DNA of 17,785 nucleotides from Parcubacteria group bacterium (GTDB taxonomy: Bacteria; Patescibacteriota; Minisyncoccia; JACQLN01), in the NCBI GenBank assembly GCA_016204035.1, contig JACQLN010000040.1:1-17785 (forward strand). Direction: 5' to 3'. Made by a program: the position numbers and the translations under genes. The notes below the pieces were generated by a model, which saw nothing but the letters and a program-made list of their open reading frames with translations, was not told the origin of the DNA and did no database searches. Positions within the stretch are counted from its first letter, which is position 1. The number at the start of each line of letters is the position of its first letter. Shown piece after piece: positions 1 to 5,495 of this stretch.

Positions 1-150
1 AATCAGAGACTCAAAATCCGACAGTTCAACAAACGCGAAATTCAAACACACAAACGCCAACACAAACCACCAAAGAATCAGAGACTCAAAATCCGACAGT
101 TCAACAAACGCGAAATTCAAACACACAAACGCCAACACAAACCACCAAAG
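1..150 (+). repeat. Perfect 75-bp tandem repeat, two copies
   Basis: Copy 1 is 1-75 and copy 2 is 76-150; I see no difference between them. The period is 25 codons, so the reading frame stays open. Each unit encodes a Thr/Gln/Asn-rich peptide beginning SETQNPTVQQ and ending TPTQTTKE. The array may continue upstream of the window. Identity at nucleotide level implies a recent duplication or strong homogenisation. Confidence 0.97.
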
Positions 151-665
151 AAGTTGCAAACTGGCAAGTGTATCGTGATGAGAAATTTCAGCTTTCAATT
201 CCGCCTCAATGGCACAAAAATCCTCGCGGGCCTAGACAATTGATTTTGGCTGATAATAGTCCATATTATTTAAATTTTTCCGCCACTAACCTTGACCAAT
301 ACAAAGGCAATGCAACAACTAAGTCGCTATATTCAAGTGGCAAACTTTTAGAGGCGGAGCAGGCAATTACTAAATCCATGTGTGGTGAAACTGATTCGTG
401 CGGTAAAATAACAGAGTCAAAATCTATTTCAGTCAGCGGCGGTACGGGAGTTGAATTTATAGTCCAGTATAAGGGATTACGCATTGACGAACCCCGAGGC
501 TTTGTAAACGAAATACATCGGACGATTTTGAAAAATAGTGTTATATATCGCTTTTGGACTTCGGAACAAATAGCTCCAGCTGAATTAAAAAATGAATATC
601 CAAAACTAGATCCGTCTCCGATAGAATTATTCAGAAAAATTTTGGATACTTTTGAGACGTTGTAG
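1..665 (+). CDS. Partial hypothetical protein: T/Q/N-rich repeat linker plus C-terminal domain
   Basis: The frame is open from the window edge (first full codon at 3) to TAG at 663-665, so the gene is 5'-truncated and the internal ATG at 168 is not its start. Visible residues are two 25-residue T/Q/N-rich repeats, then about 170 residues beginning VANWQVYRDEKFQLSIPPQW. That opening, an aromatic-rich strand followed by a PPQWHK turn, resembles the start of PsbP-like domains found behind signal or anchor regions in Patescibacteria; this is a weak resemblance, not an identification. Two cysteines (in SMCGETDSCGK) could form a disulfide. A low-complexity spacer before a compact domain suggests an exported or surface-anchored protein whose N-terminal anchor lies outside the window. 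Function unknown. Confidence 0.8.
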   Translation, partial: SETQNPTVQQTRNSNTQTPTQTTKESETQNPTVQQTRNSNTQTPTQTTKEVANWQVYRDEKFQLSIPPQWHKNPRGPRQLILADNSPYYLNFSATNLDQYKGNATTKSLYSSGKLLEAEQAITKSMCGETDSCGKITESKSISVSGGTGVEFIVQYKGLRIDEPRGFVNEIHRTILKNSVIYRFWTSEQIAPAELKNEYPKLDPSPIELFRKILDTFETL

Positions 666-715
666 TTCATTTTAGAATTCTGAATTTGCCGCCAAAGAAA
701 AATTGGAAATTGTTA

Positions 716-739
716 GCGGCGCGGCTCCGCCGCATTTTT
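716..739 (+). terminator. Candidate intrinsic terminator
   Basis: Arms GCGGCG (716-721) and CGCCGC (728-733) are perfect complements around a 6-nt loop, followed by A and five T (735-739). It lies 50 nt after the stop of the partial gene. Confidence 0.5.
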
Positions 740-748
740 GGATTCTTG

Positions 749-817
749 CCCGCCCAAGTTTTCTGAAAGAAAATTTAGACGGGTGAACGGGAGGCTCCTC
801 GCCGCCTGCGGCGGCGA
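749..817. repeat. Two further hairpins in the 666-980 gap
   Basis: The gap between the first two genes has no convincing gene. After the terminator there are two more stem-loops. Arms 749-764 and 768-783 pair over 16 positions with three non-Watson-Crick positions and a 3-nt loop. Arms TCGCCGC (799-805) and GCGGCGA (811-817) are perfect with loop CTGCG. The rest, to the promoter at 920, shows nothing I can name. Confidence 0.7.
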
Positions 818-919
818 AATGTCGTAGATACTGAGGAACTGAGGAACGAAGTATGTTCAGACTATCTTTAGAGTACTACACCAAATTCCCAAACAGGTAA
901 TTCTACCTCCTTATCTAGT

Positions 920-949
920 TTGATTGTGTTTTAACCAAAATGGTACAAT
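920..949 (+). promoter_or_regulatory. Predicted promoter of the coiled-coil gene
   Basis: TTGATT (920-925), an 18-nt spacer and TACAAT (944-949) with an upstream TGG. It argues against initiation at the TTG at 924, which lies inside the -35 region, and supports the ATG at 981. Confidence 0.5.
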
Positions 950-980
950 AAAGCCATTAAATAGCTTCACTGACATTTCC

Positions 981-1247
981 ATGTCTAAATTAAAAGAAAA
1001 AGACATTATAGAATCTATAAGGGAAGTAGTTAAAGACGAATTACAACCCATCAAGGATAATATGCGGGTTCTTAAAGATGAAATGATGACTGGTTTTGAT
1101 GATGTTTCAAAAAGATTGGATACCGTAGAAACAGAATTAACGTCTATAAGTAATAATCTTACTCGTCAAAACAAGAAGACGGATAATCTTAAAATTAGAG
1201 CAGATCATATAGAAAAACATCTCAATCTAAAATCTGTATCAAGCTAG
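981..1247 (+). CDS. Small coiled-coil protein, 88 aa, function unknown
   Basis: From ATG 981 the product is MSKLKEKDIIESIREVV... and is almost entirely charged helix. Hydrophobic residues recur in heptad spacing from about residue 10 to 85 (IKDNMRVLKDEM, VSKRLDTVETELTSISNNL). There is no signal peptide, membrane segment or Cys/His cluster, so it is probably a soluble oligomer-forming coiled coil. An in-frame upstream TTG (924) would add 19 residues but falls within the predicted promoter, so I prefer 981. Its 3' end faces the two minus-strand genes and shares their bidirectional terminator. Similar short coiled-coil proteins are common in Patescibacteria, but I cannot assign a function. Confidence 0.7.
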   Translation: MSKLKEKDIIESIREVVKDELQPIKDNMRVLKDEMMTGFDDVSKRLDTVETELTSISNNLTRQNKKTDNLKIRADHIEKHLNLKSVSS

Positions 1248-1294
1248 TTTTCATTTGTTAAAATAAAATCTATTAAAAAAGCTGGATAAAAAAT

Positions 1295-1319
1295 ACGCTC
1301 CGATTTTGAATCGGAGCGT
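1295..1319. terminator. Bidirectional terminator between convergent genes
   Basis: An 11-bp perfect stem, ACGCTCCGATT (1295-1305) and its complement (1309-1319), has a 3-nt loop. On the minus strand it is followed by a long T-run (the A-run at about 1288-1293). On the plus strand only a short T-run follows. It serves the minus-strand pair best and can also end the coiled-coil gene. Confidence 0.85.
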
Positions 1320-1348
1320 TTAATGGTGACATTGAACCATACCCACCT

Positions 1349-1570
1349 TCAAATTGTTGTGGCGAGTGTTTGATATTCGGCCTGACCGCAGCCGCACCGG
1401 CGGAAATGGTCCAGCTGGAGCCGGGCTATGGCCCGGTGTTGGGCGGCTTGCCAGCCCAGTGTCCAAGTTGCCTCATCCCCGCTGTGCGAGTATTCTTCTT
1501 CTTCGTAGTGACTCCAGTTGAGGCAGGAACCTTTAACTCTTACAGTAGCCAGAGTCAGTTGTGTTGTCAT
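1349..1570 (-). CDS. Small unknown protein, 73 aa, second gene of a coupled pair
   Basis: The start codon overlaps the stop of the preceding minus-strand gene in an ATGA arrangement (1567-1570), typical of translational coupling. The product (MTTQLTLATVRVKGSCLNWS...) is hydrophilic, with an acidic tyrosine-containing stretch EEEEYSHSGDE around residues 24-34 and a C-terminal cysteine cluster RRCGCGQ near residues 57-63; one more Cys is near residue 16. No domain is recognised. The DNA is visibly GC-richer than its neighbours. It ends about 30 nt before a strong terminator on the same strand. The coupling suggests a joint role with its partner, such as a two-subunit complex, but nothing in the sequence says which. 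Confidence 0.65.
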   Translation of the reverse strand: MTTQLTLATVRVKGSCLNWSHYEEEEYSHSGDEATWTLGWQAAQHRAIARLQLDHFRRCGCGQAEYQTLATTI

Positions 1571-1782
1571 TCGTCTGCTTCCTCCATGGCCGCGAATTCG
1601 CCGCCGGGTTCAACCAGCCAGAACTCGCCGTCATACGACCAGCGTTGGTTATTGAAAGAAAAAACAACTTGCGCCGCGGTAGCAAATGAAGTTTTATGGC
1701 GCAAACAGCGGATCGGAACTGCCAATAGGCACTCACTTGCATGTTCCGGTGTATAGGTAAACACACTGGCTTTGAAAGGCAT
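1567..1782 (-). CDS. Small unknown protein, 71 aa, first gene of a coupled pair
   Basis: The start ATG (1780-1782 read on the minus strand) is preceded by a textbook Shine-Dalgarno AAGGAGG (complement of 1789-1795) six nt away, which fixes the start. The product (MPFKASVFTYTPEHASECLL...) has a mixed strand-like pattern, including VVFSFNNQRWSYDGEFWLVE, and an acidic end AAMEEADE. There is no signal peptide or recognised family. It forms a two-gene unit with the downstream 73-aa gene, with its own promoter and terminator. The strong Shine-Dalgarno contrasts with the nearby housekeeping genes, which suggests accessory or transferred origin. Alternative frames over the same DNA have no ribosome binding site. 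Confidence 0.7.
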   Translation of the reverse strand: MPFKASVFTYTPEHASECLLAVPIRCLRHKTSFATAAQVVFSFNNQRWSYDGEFWLVEPGGEFAAMEEADE

Positions 1783-1847
1783 CAGGCGCCTCCTTGAATA
1801 TGGTTCAACTTTTTATATGTTAACGAGCAGAATCTTGATCTAATTTT

Positions 1848-1875
1848 ACTATATTACTAAGCGGTGAAAAATCAA
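1848..1875 (-). promoter_or_regulatory. Predicted promoter of the minus-strand pair
   Basis: Read on the minus strand: TTGATT (complement of 1870-1875), a 16-nt spacer, TATAGT (complement of 1848-1853). It lies about 65 nt before the start codon at 1782. Confidence 0.5.
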
Positions 1876-1954
1876 CCCCTTCATTTGGCTAAAAACCCGT
1901 AATTTGTTATGTTTCATTTGGTATCGCCCCGGAAGAACAACAGTTTTACTCGCA

Positions 1955-2055
1955 CCGTCAGAAATGCCGACGTAGCTCAGTGGTAGAGCAACGGTTTTGT
2001 AAACCGTAGGCCGTGGGTTCAAATCCCTCCGTCGGCTCATCGGCATTTCTGACGG
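1955..2055 (+). repeat. Perfect 16-bp inverted repeat enclosing tRNA-Thr
   Basis: CCGTCAGAAATGCCGA (1955-1970) and its exact reverse complement (2040-2055) flank the tRNA. The left arm includes the first five nt of the acceptor stem (1966-1970), so that strand can pair either with its normal partner (2032-2036) or with the trailer copy (2040-2044). Confidence 0.9.
1966..2037 (+). tRNA. trnT: tRNA-Thr (anticodon TGT)
   Basis: The acceptor stem GCCGACG (1966-1972) pairs with CGTCGGC (2030-2036), discriminator T at 2037. The D-arm contains AGCTCAGTGGTAGAGC. The anticodon stem ACGGT/ACCGT carries loop TTTGTAA, giving TGT, which reads ACA (Thr). The T-loop is TTCAAAT, with one U-U mismatch in the T-stem. 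CCA is not encoded. Length is 72 nt. Confidence 0.96.
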
Positions 2056-2086
2056 GGCAAATCCAGGAGGTGGCTCATAGGCAAAT

Positions 2087-2527
2087 ATGAATAAAACCAA
2101 CACTGTTTTAATATCATCATTTATAGTATTCTTTATATTTGTCGGCTATATGGTTTTTAAGGAAGCCGGCCGCGATGGTTACGATTACAATTTAGACAGA
2201 GAGGATGTTATTGAATTTTTCACCCAGAAAATAAACGAGGTTTCGCCGGAGCCGCCGGTATTGGGAGGAAAATGGTTGGTAACCAGATTCAGGTTTGCCG
2301 GCGGGAATACGGTTTACGTTGAATATGAAGATGGGCATATCGCCAGGGCTTTTTTATTGATTCTGACCAAAACGGTCGCAACGGCCCCGGATTACAGAAT
2401 CATCGGTTTTTTTGAACCGGGCCCGCTGGGTTATAAGCTGTTGGCCGGTGAAGATTCCGCCATCGGCCGGCCGCAAGAGATTTATGAACACAATGAAACG
2501 GCAGGCAAGTGGATAAAAGTCAATTAG
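2087..2527 (+). CDS. Membrane-anchored hypothetical protein, 146 aa
   Basis: The N-terminus MNKTNTVLISSFIVFFIFVG holds one hydrophobic segment (about residues 7-25) without an evident cleavage site, so this looks like a type II anchor or uncleaved signal. The rest is a small, probably extracytoplasmic domain, strand-rich around residues 60-110 (GGKWLVTRFRFAGGNTVYVE), with a C-terminal IYEHNETAGKWIKVN. No catalytic motif or known family is recognised. The AGGAGGT at about 2066-2072 is 14 nt from the ATG, too far to be a normal ribosome binding site. The gene follows tRNA-Thr by 49 nt and is separated from rpmG by a long hairpin. Confidence 0.75.
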   Translation: MNKTNTVLISSFIVFFIFVGYMVFKEAGRDGYDYNLDREDVIEFFTQKINEVSPEPPVLGGKWLVTRFRFAGGNTVYVEYEDGHIARAFLLILTKTVATAPDYRIIGFFEPGPLGYKLLAGEDSAIGRPQEIYEHNETAGKWIKVN

Positions 2528-2528
2528 C

Positions 2529-2609
2529 GCGACACCAATATACGAATGCGCACGAATGATACAAATAAATCATTAGTGTCATTCGCATGAATTAGTGTAT
2601 TAGCATCGC
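2529..2609. repeat. Long imperfect intergenic hairpin (word ACGAAT)
   Basis: Two 38-nt arms face each other without gaps around a 5-nt loop. I count 30 of 38 positions paired, wobbles included. Each arm consists of degenerate copies of a short word (ACGAAT-like left, ATTAGTGT/ATTCGC-like right). It fills nearly the whole gap before rpmG. There is no T-run, so it is not a classic terminator. Confidence 0.8.
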
Positions 2610-2613
2610 ACTT

Positions 2614-2769
2614 ATGTCACAAGATAATTTAATCAAATTAAACTGCACGGTTTGCAAACGCAACAATTACTGGTCGCGCAAGAACAAAAAGAAAGTCACC
2701 AGAAAAATTGAGATCAAAAAGTTATGCAAATGGTGTAAGAAACAGACAACACATAAGGAATCAAAATAA
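2614..2769 (+). CDS. rpmG: 50S ribosomal protein L33
   Basis: A 51-residue basic protein starting MSQDNLIKLNCTVCKRNNYW. It has the four-cysteine zinc-binding pattern of C+ L33: C11-x2-C14 and C38-x2-C41, with the usual aromatic NYW and a run of lysines between (SRKNKKKVTRKIEIKKL). Length fits the family (about 50 aa). L33 sits near the E site of the large subunit. The ATG at 2614 is the only sensible start and has no Shine-Dalgarno. tRNA-Trp follows 25 nt after the stop, with a 23-nt palindrome between. In many bacteria rpmG lies near tRNA-Trp and secE, so the position is conventional. Confidence 0.95.
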   Translation: MSQDNLIKLNCTVCKRNNYWSRKNKKKVTRKIEIKKLCKWCKKQTTHKESK

Positions 2770-2770
2770 T

Positions 2771-2793
2771 TATCAAACACTCAGTGTTTGATA
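2771..2793. repeat. 23-nt perfect palindrome, REP-like family copy 1
   Basis: Left arm TATCAAACACT (2771-2781), single central C, right arm its exact reverse complement (2783-2793). It has the same 11-1-11 geometry and related sequence as the copies at 7732, 15655 and 16368. It starts one base after the rpmG stop and ends one base before tRNA-Trp. Confidence 0.9.
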
Positions 2794-2794
2794 T

Positions 2795-2865
2795 ACGGGC
2801 GTGGTGAAGCGGTATCACAATGGTCTCCAAAACCATTATCGCAGGTTCGATTCCTGCCGCCCGTG
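2795..2865 (+). tRNA. trnW: tRNA-Trp (anticodon CCA)
   Basis: The acceptor ACGGGCG (2795-2801) pairs with CGCCCGT (2858-2864), discriminator G at 2865. The anticodon stem ATGGT/ACCAT has loop CTCCAAA, giving CCA, which reads UGG. The T-arm is GCAGG-TTCGATT-CCTGC. CCA is not encoded. Length is 71 nt. Confidence 0.96.
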
Positions 2866-2887
2866 CTAAGTTTAAGACGAACTCTAG

Positions 2888-3889
2888 ATGTTTAATAATC
2901 TTAAATTTTTGAAACTTCGGCTGGCGTTGGCGCTATTAGCCGTTTTTTCTTTATATCTTGTTTGGGAAATTACCCGGCCCCAGTTTATACTCGGTTCCAA
3001 AGAAGTGGCCGTGGCCAAAGGCGATAATTTTATCGCCATCGCTTCCAAGCTAAGATCGGCCGGCGTTATAAAAAGCAGTTTGGCTTTTATGGTCTCGGCT
3101 GTTTACCGAGGCAGTTTTGCCACGCTTAAAGCCGGCCAATATGTTTTTGAACCCGGGCTTAGTTTGCGCCAAATTATTTCCAGAATAGAAAACGGCGAGG
3201 CGGTTTTTGGCAGCGACGAGGTTGTGGTGGCTATTCCGGAGGGTCTAACCCTGGCTGGAATCGTTAGTAAATTAAATGAACTTGGTTTTGAAAATGCCGA
3301 TGCTATAACCAAAATCAAAGCCGGTTTCTTAGCCGATAAATTTGATTGGCTTGGATCGGTTGATTCCAAATTCACCGCCTTAGAGGGTTTTTTGTTTCCC
3401 GACACCTACCGTTTTTCCAAAAATGCCGATACCGACGAAATTGTAATAAAAATGTTAAACAGATTCGGGTCCAAAACGGCCGACGTTAGAGCCGCGGCCG
3501 CGGCTTCCGGACGCGATTTTTATCAAACGCTTATTATGGCTTCAATTTTAGAAAAAGAAGTTCCGCCTCCAGACATGCCCTTGGCCGCGGGCGTATTATG
3601 GCAGCGGCTGGCTATAGGCATGCCGCTCCAGGCCGATGCCACGTTGGTGTACGAACTGGGCCGGCCTATTAAAAGATCCGATACCACCGAACTAAATTCT
3701 CCTTACAACACCTATAAATATCAAGGTTTGCCGCCCACACCCATTGCCAATCCTGGCTTGGCCGCTTTGAATGCCGCTTTGTATCCGCGAAAAAGCAACT
3801 ATCTTTATTATCTTACCCGTTCGGCCGATAAAGTTACTGTTTTTTCGGAAACTTTAGAGGAACATAACTTAGCCAAAGCCAGATATTAA
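2888..3889 (+). CDS. mltG: Endolytic murein transglycosylase MltG (YceG family)
   Basis: MltG cleaves nascent glycan strands and so ends peptidoglycan polymerisation; it acts on the outer face of the membrane. The 333-residue protein has one N-terminal membrane helix (about 12-29), a LysM-like YceG N-terminal region (about 38-110), and the catalytic domain. Family motifs seen: LEGFLFPDTYRF (165-176), MASILEKE (217-224) with the catalytic Glu at about 222, PLQADATLVYELG (246-258), SPYNTYKYQGLPPTPIANPG (271-290) and a C-terminal SETLEEHN. Length matches the family. The start ATG at 2888 follows tRNA-Trp by 22 nt with no Shine-Dalgarno, so the gene may be transcribed with the tRNA. All catalytic features are present. 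Confidence 0.95.
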   Translation: MFNNLKFLKLRLALALLAVFSLYLVWEITRPQFILGSKEVAVAKGDNFIAIASKLRSAGVIKSSLAFMVSAVYRGSFATLKAGQYVFEPGLSLRQIISRIENGEAVFGSDEVVVAIPEGLTLAGIVSKLNELGFENADAITKIKAGFLADKFDWLGSVDSKFTALEGFLFPDTYRFSKNADTDEIVIKMLNRFGSKTADVRAAAAASGRDFYQTLIMASILEKEVPPPDMPLAAGVLWQRLAIGMPLQADATLVYELGRPIKRSDTTELNSPYNTYKYQGLPPTPIANPGLAALNAALYPRKSNYLYYLTRSADKVTVFSETLEEHNLAKARY

Positions 3890-3898
3890 AAGATTAGA

Positions 3899-3924
3899 CT
3901 TATAGGTCCTATAAGATTTATAAT
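3899..3924 (+). promoter_or_regulatory. Palindrome and -10 box before the glutaredoxin gene (leaderless)
   Basis: CTTATAGG (3899-3906) and its complement (3908-3915) form a palindrome around one base. TATAAT follows at 3919-3924, only 6 nt before the ATG at 3931, which would put the transcription start at the start codon. Confidence 0.5.
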
Positions 3925-3930
3925 ATACTC

Positions 3931-4161
3931 ATGACTGTAAAAATTTACACCACGCCGACGTGCGCTTACTGCCACGCCGAAAAAGAATTCCTTAAGGAAC
4001 ATAATATTGAGTTTACCGAACTCAATGTTTTTTCCGACGCCCAAGCCCGCGAAGAAATGATCAGTAAAACCGGCCAGTTGGGCGTGCCCGTTACCGAAAT
4101 AAACGGCCAGATGGTGGTGGGATTTGATCGGGGAAAGATTTCTCAACTGCTTGGTCTTTAA
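3931..4161 (+). CDS. Glutaredoxin-like thiol-disulfide oxidoreductase (NrdH/Grx type), 76 aa
   Basis: A single thioredoxin-fold protein with the redox motif TPTCAYC (C-A-Y-C at residues 11-14), the cis-proline segment GVPVTEING (about 51-59) and the C-terminal VVGFDRGKISQLL typical of NrdH and glutaredoxin-3-like proteins. It exchanges disulfides in the cytoplasm and in such organisms often serves ribonucleotide reductase or general thiol repair. It is followed by the thioredoxin reductase homologue, the expected electron source for NrdH-type proteins, which favours that role over glutathione dependence; this is inference from context. A -10 box lies 6 nt before ATG, so translation may be leaderless. 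No Shine-Dalgarno is seen. Confidence 0.92.
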   Translation: MTVKIYTTPTCAYCHAEKEFLKEHNIEFTELNVFSDAQAREEMISKTGQLGVPVTEINGQMVVGFDRGKISQLLGL

Positions 4162-4227
4162 TCTCATATCTTATATCTTGGATCATGTACCCCGGGATTC
4201 AAGTTTTAAGATTTAAGTTATAAGATT
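4160..4227. repeat. Long imperfect intergenic hairpin (word TATCTT/AAGATT)
   Basis: The arms face each other without gaps. I count 21 of the first 25 positions paired, then a GC-rich core near 4190-4196 (CCCCGGG). The left arm begins at the glutaredoxin stop codon; the right arm ends two bases before the trxB ATG at 4230. It is built from degenerate TATCTT words facing AAGATT words. Confidence 0.75.
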
Positions 4228-4229
4228 TT

Positions 4230-5150
4230 ATGTTTGATCTAATAATTGTCGGCGCTTCGGCGGCCGGACTCTCCGCTTCCGTTTACGCCGCGAGGCGCCG
4301 GATGAATTTTAAGATTATCAGCGCCGATATTGGCGGCGAGGTGGCCACTTCCGGCGAAATAGAAAACTGGCCGGGTATTATCCATACCAACGGCGTGGAT
4401 TTGGCCGGTGAGTTTAAGGCCCACGCTCTGGCTAATAACGTAGTCATTGAAGAGGGTAAATGGGTGAGCGAGGTGAAAAAAGATGGGAATATTTTTTTGG
4501 TTTCGGGTAAAAATCCGGACGGCTCTGTTTTTGAAGAAAGGGCTAAATCGGTTTTGGTGGCTACCGGCGTGCATCCGCGCGAATTAGGCGTGCCGGGCGA
4601 AAAAGAATTTAGAAACAAAGGTGTGTCTTATTGCACCGTCTGCGACGGGCCGCTTTTTTCGGGCCAAACCGTGGCCACCATCGGCGGCGGCAATTCCGCT
4701 TTGGAATCGGCTTTAATGCTGGCCGATATTGCCGAAAAAGTTTATTTGATAAATAAAAATTCGTATTTTAAGGGTGAGAAGGTTTTAATAGATAAGGTTT
4801 CGCAGAATCCCAAAATAGAAATTATTTACCAGGCCATGACCTCGGCCGTTAAGGGCGACAAGTTTGTAAACGCGGTGGAATATAAAAATGAATCAGGCGA
4901 GACGCATAAACTGGAGGTTAAAGGAATTTTTGTGCACATTGGGCAAATTCCCAACAGCGGTTTTATGGCCGGTGCGGAGTTGGATGAAACCAAACAGATC
5001 AAAGTTAATTTGCGGGGTGAAACGAATCTTCCCGGGCTTTACGCCGCCGGCGATGTTACCAATATTCCTTACAAACAGATTGTTATCGCGGCCGGCCAAG
5101 GGGTGACGGCGCTCCTTTCGGCGGTGGACTATCTTAATCGTAATCATTAA
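4230..5150 (+). CDS. trxB: Thioredoxin reductase-like FAD/NAD(P)-dependent oxidoreductase
   Basis: Transfers electrons from a nicotinamide cofactor via FAD and a CxxC pair to a thioredoxin or glutaredoxin-like partner. The 306-residue length fits low-molecular-weight TrxR. Motifs in order: FAD-binding GASAAG (8-13), redox pair C135-x2-C138 in SYCTVCDG, nucleotide-binding GGGNSALES (152-160), and FAD motif GLYAAGDVTN (269-278). The segment where NADPH-specific enzymes carry HRRxxxR reads INKNSYFKG (174-182), without those arginines, so cofactor preference may differ. The glutaredoxin gene lies immediately upstream and is the likely substrate. The start at 4230 has no Shine-Dalgarno and lies at the foot of a long hairpin. 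Family assignment is secure; electron donor is not. Confidence 0.93.
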   Translation: MFDLIIVGASAAGLSASVYAARRRMNFKIISADIGGEVATSGEIENWPGIIHTNGVDLAGEFKAHALANNVVIEEGKWVSEVKKDGNIFLVSGKNPDGSVFEERAKSVLVATGVHPRELGVPGEKEFRNKGVSYCTVCDGPLFSGQTVATIGGGNSALESALMLADIAEKVYLINKNSYFKGEKVLIDKVSQNPKIEIIYQAMTSAVKGDKFVNAVEYKNESGETHKLEVKGIFVHIGQIPNSGFMAGAELDETKQIKVNLRGETNLPGLYAAGDVTNIPYKQIVIAAGQGVTALLSAVDYLNRNH

Positions 5151-5156
5151 GGGCTT

Positions 5157-5249
5157 GTAAAAAATCATTATTCCTCCAAGACGACATGGAGGCCTCTTTA
5201 TTGTAAAAGCTGTCTTCTCCATGAGCTTTCCGGAATAATGATTTTTTAC
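5157..5249. repeat. 93-nt element with perfect 18-bp terminal inverted repeats
   Basis: GTAAAAAATCATTATTCC (5157-5174) is exactly complementary to 5232-5249. The interior offers competing pairs: CATGGAG (5185-5191) with 5217-5223, AAGAC (5178-5182) with 5212-5216, and AAAGCT (5206-5211) with 5224-5229. The right arm ends in a T-run, so it may end trxB transcription; a small inverted-repeat insertion is the alternative. Confidence 0.85.
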
Positions 5250-5256
5250 TGTTTTA

Positions 5257-5265
5257 TGGTAAAAT
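5257..5265 (+). promoter_or_regulatory. Extended -10 promoter (TGG-TAAAAT)
   Basis: TGG followed by TAAAAT at 5260-5265, just after the inverted-repeat element and 20 nt before the ATG at 5286. No clear -35 box. Confidence 0.45.
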
Positions 5266-5285
5266 CAAAATAAGAATTTACTAAC

Positions 5286-5495
5286 ATGGAAGATTTAATA
5301 AATGAATTAGTCAGCGCGGCCAAAAACAGGATGCAGACTCAAGCCGAATTCTCGGTTGATTTATTGCCCGAAATCGCCGACGAAGTTATAGACGAGTTTT
5401 CCCGCGATGGATTAATAGACGACGACGAAGACGTGGAAACTCTTAAAGCGAATTTGGTTAGCCGCCTTAAAAATATAAATGAGAATAGCAATTAA
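5286..5495 (+). CDS. Small acidic hypothetical protein, 69 aa, overlapping gap
   Basis: The product (MEDLINELVSAAKNRMQTQA...) is helical and acidic, with a DDDEDVE run at about residues 45-51 and no Cys, signal or membrane segment. It resembles short conserved proteins of unknown role in Patescibacteria but I do not recognise a named family. Its end overlaps the start of gap by 17 nt in another frame, so the two are almost certainly co-transcribed and possibly translationally coupled. Coding status rests on the promoter, the overlap and sensible composition. A regulator or partner of GAPDH is conceivable from context but unsupported. Confidence 0.7.
   Translation: MEDLINELVSAAKNRMQTQAEFSVDLLPEIADEVIDEFSRDGLIDDDEDVETLKANLVSRLKNINENSN

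Noticed and set aside
1..150. CRISPR-like array
   Set aside because: Units are contiguous 75-bp tandem copies without spacers and encode an in-frame peptide.
924..980. TTG at 924 as start of the coiled-coil gene
   Set aside because: It lies within the predicted -35 region; ATG 981 gives the compact coiled coil.
1849..2103. Minus-strand reading frame with RRRDLNPRPTVYKTVALPLSY
   Set aside because: It is the antisense translation of tRNA-Thr, a well-known false gene.
2771..2793. Palindrome as rpmG terminator
   Set aside because: No T-run; sequence and geometry match the REP-like family instead.
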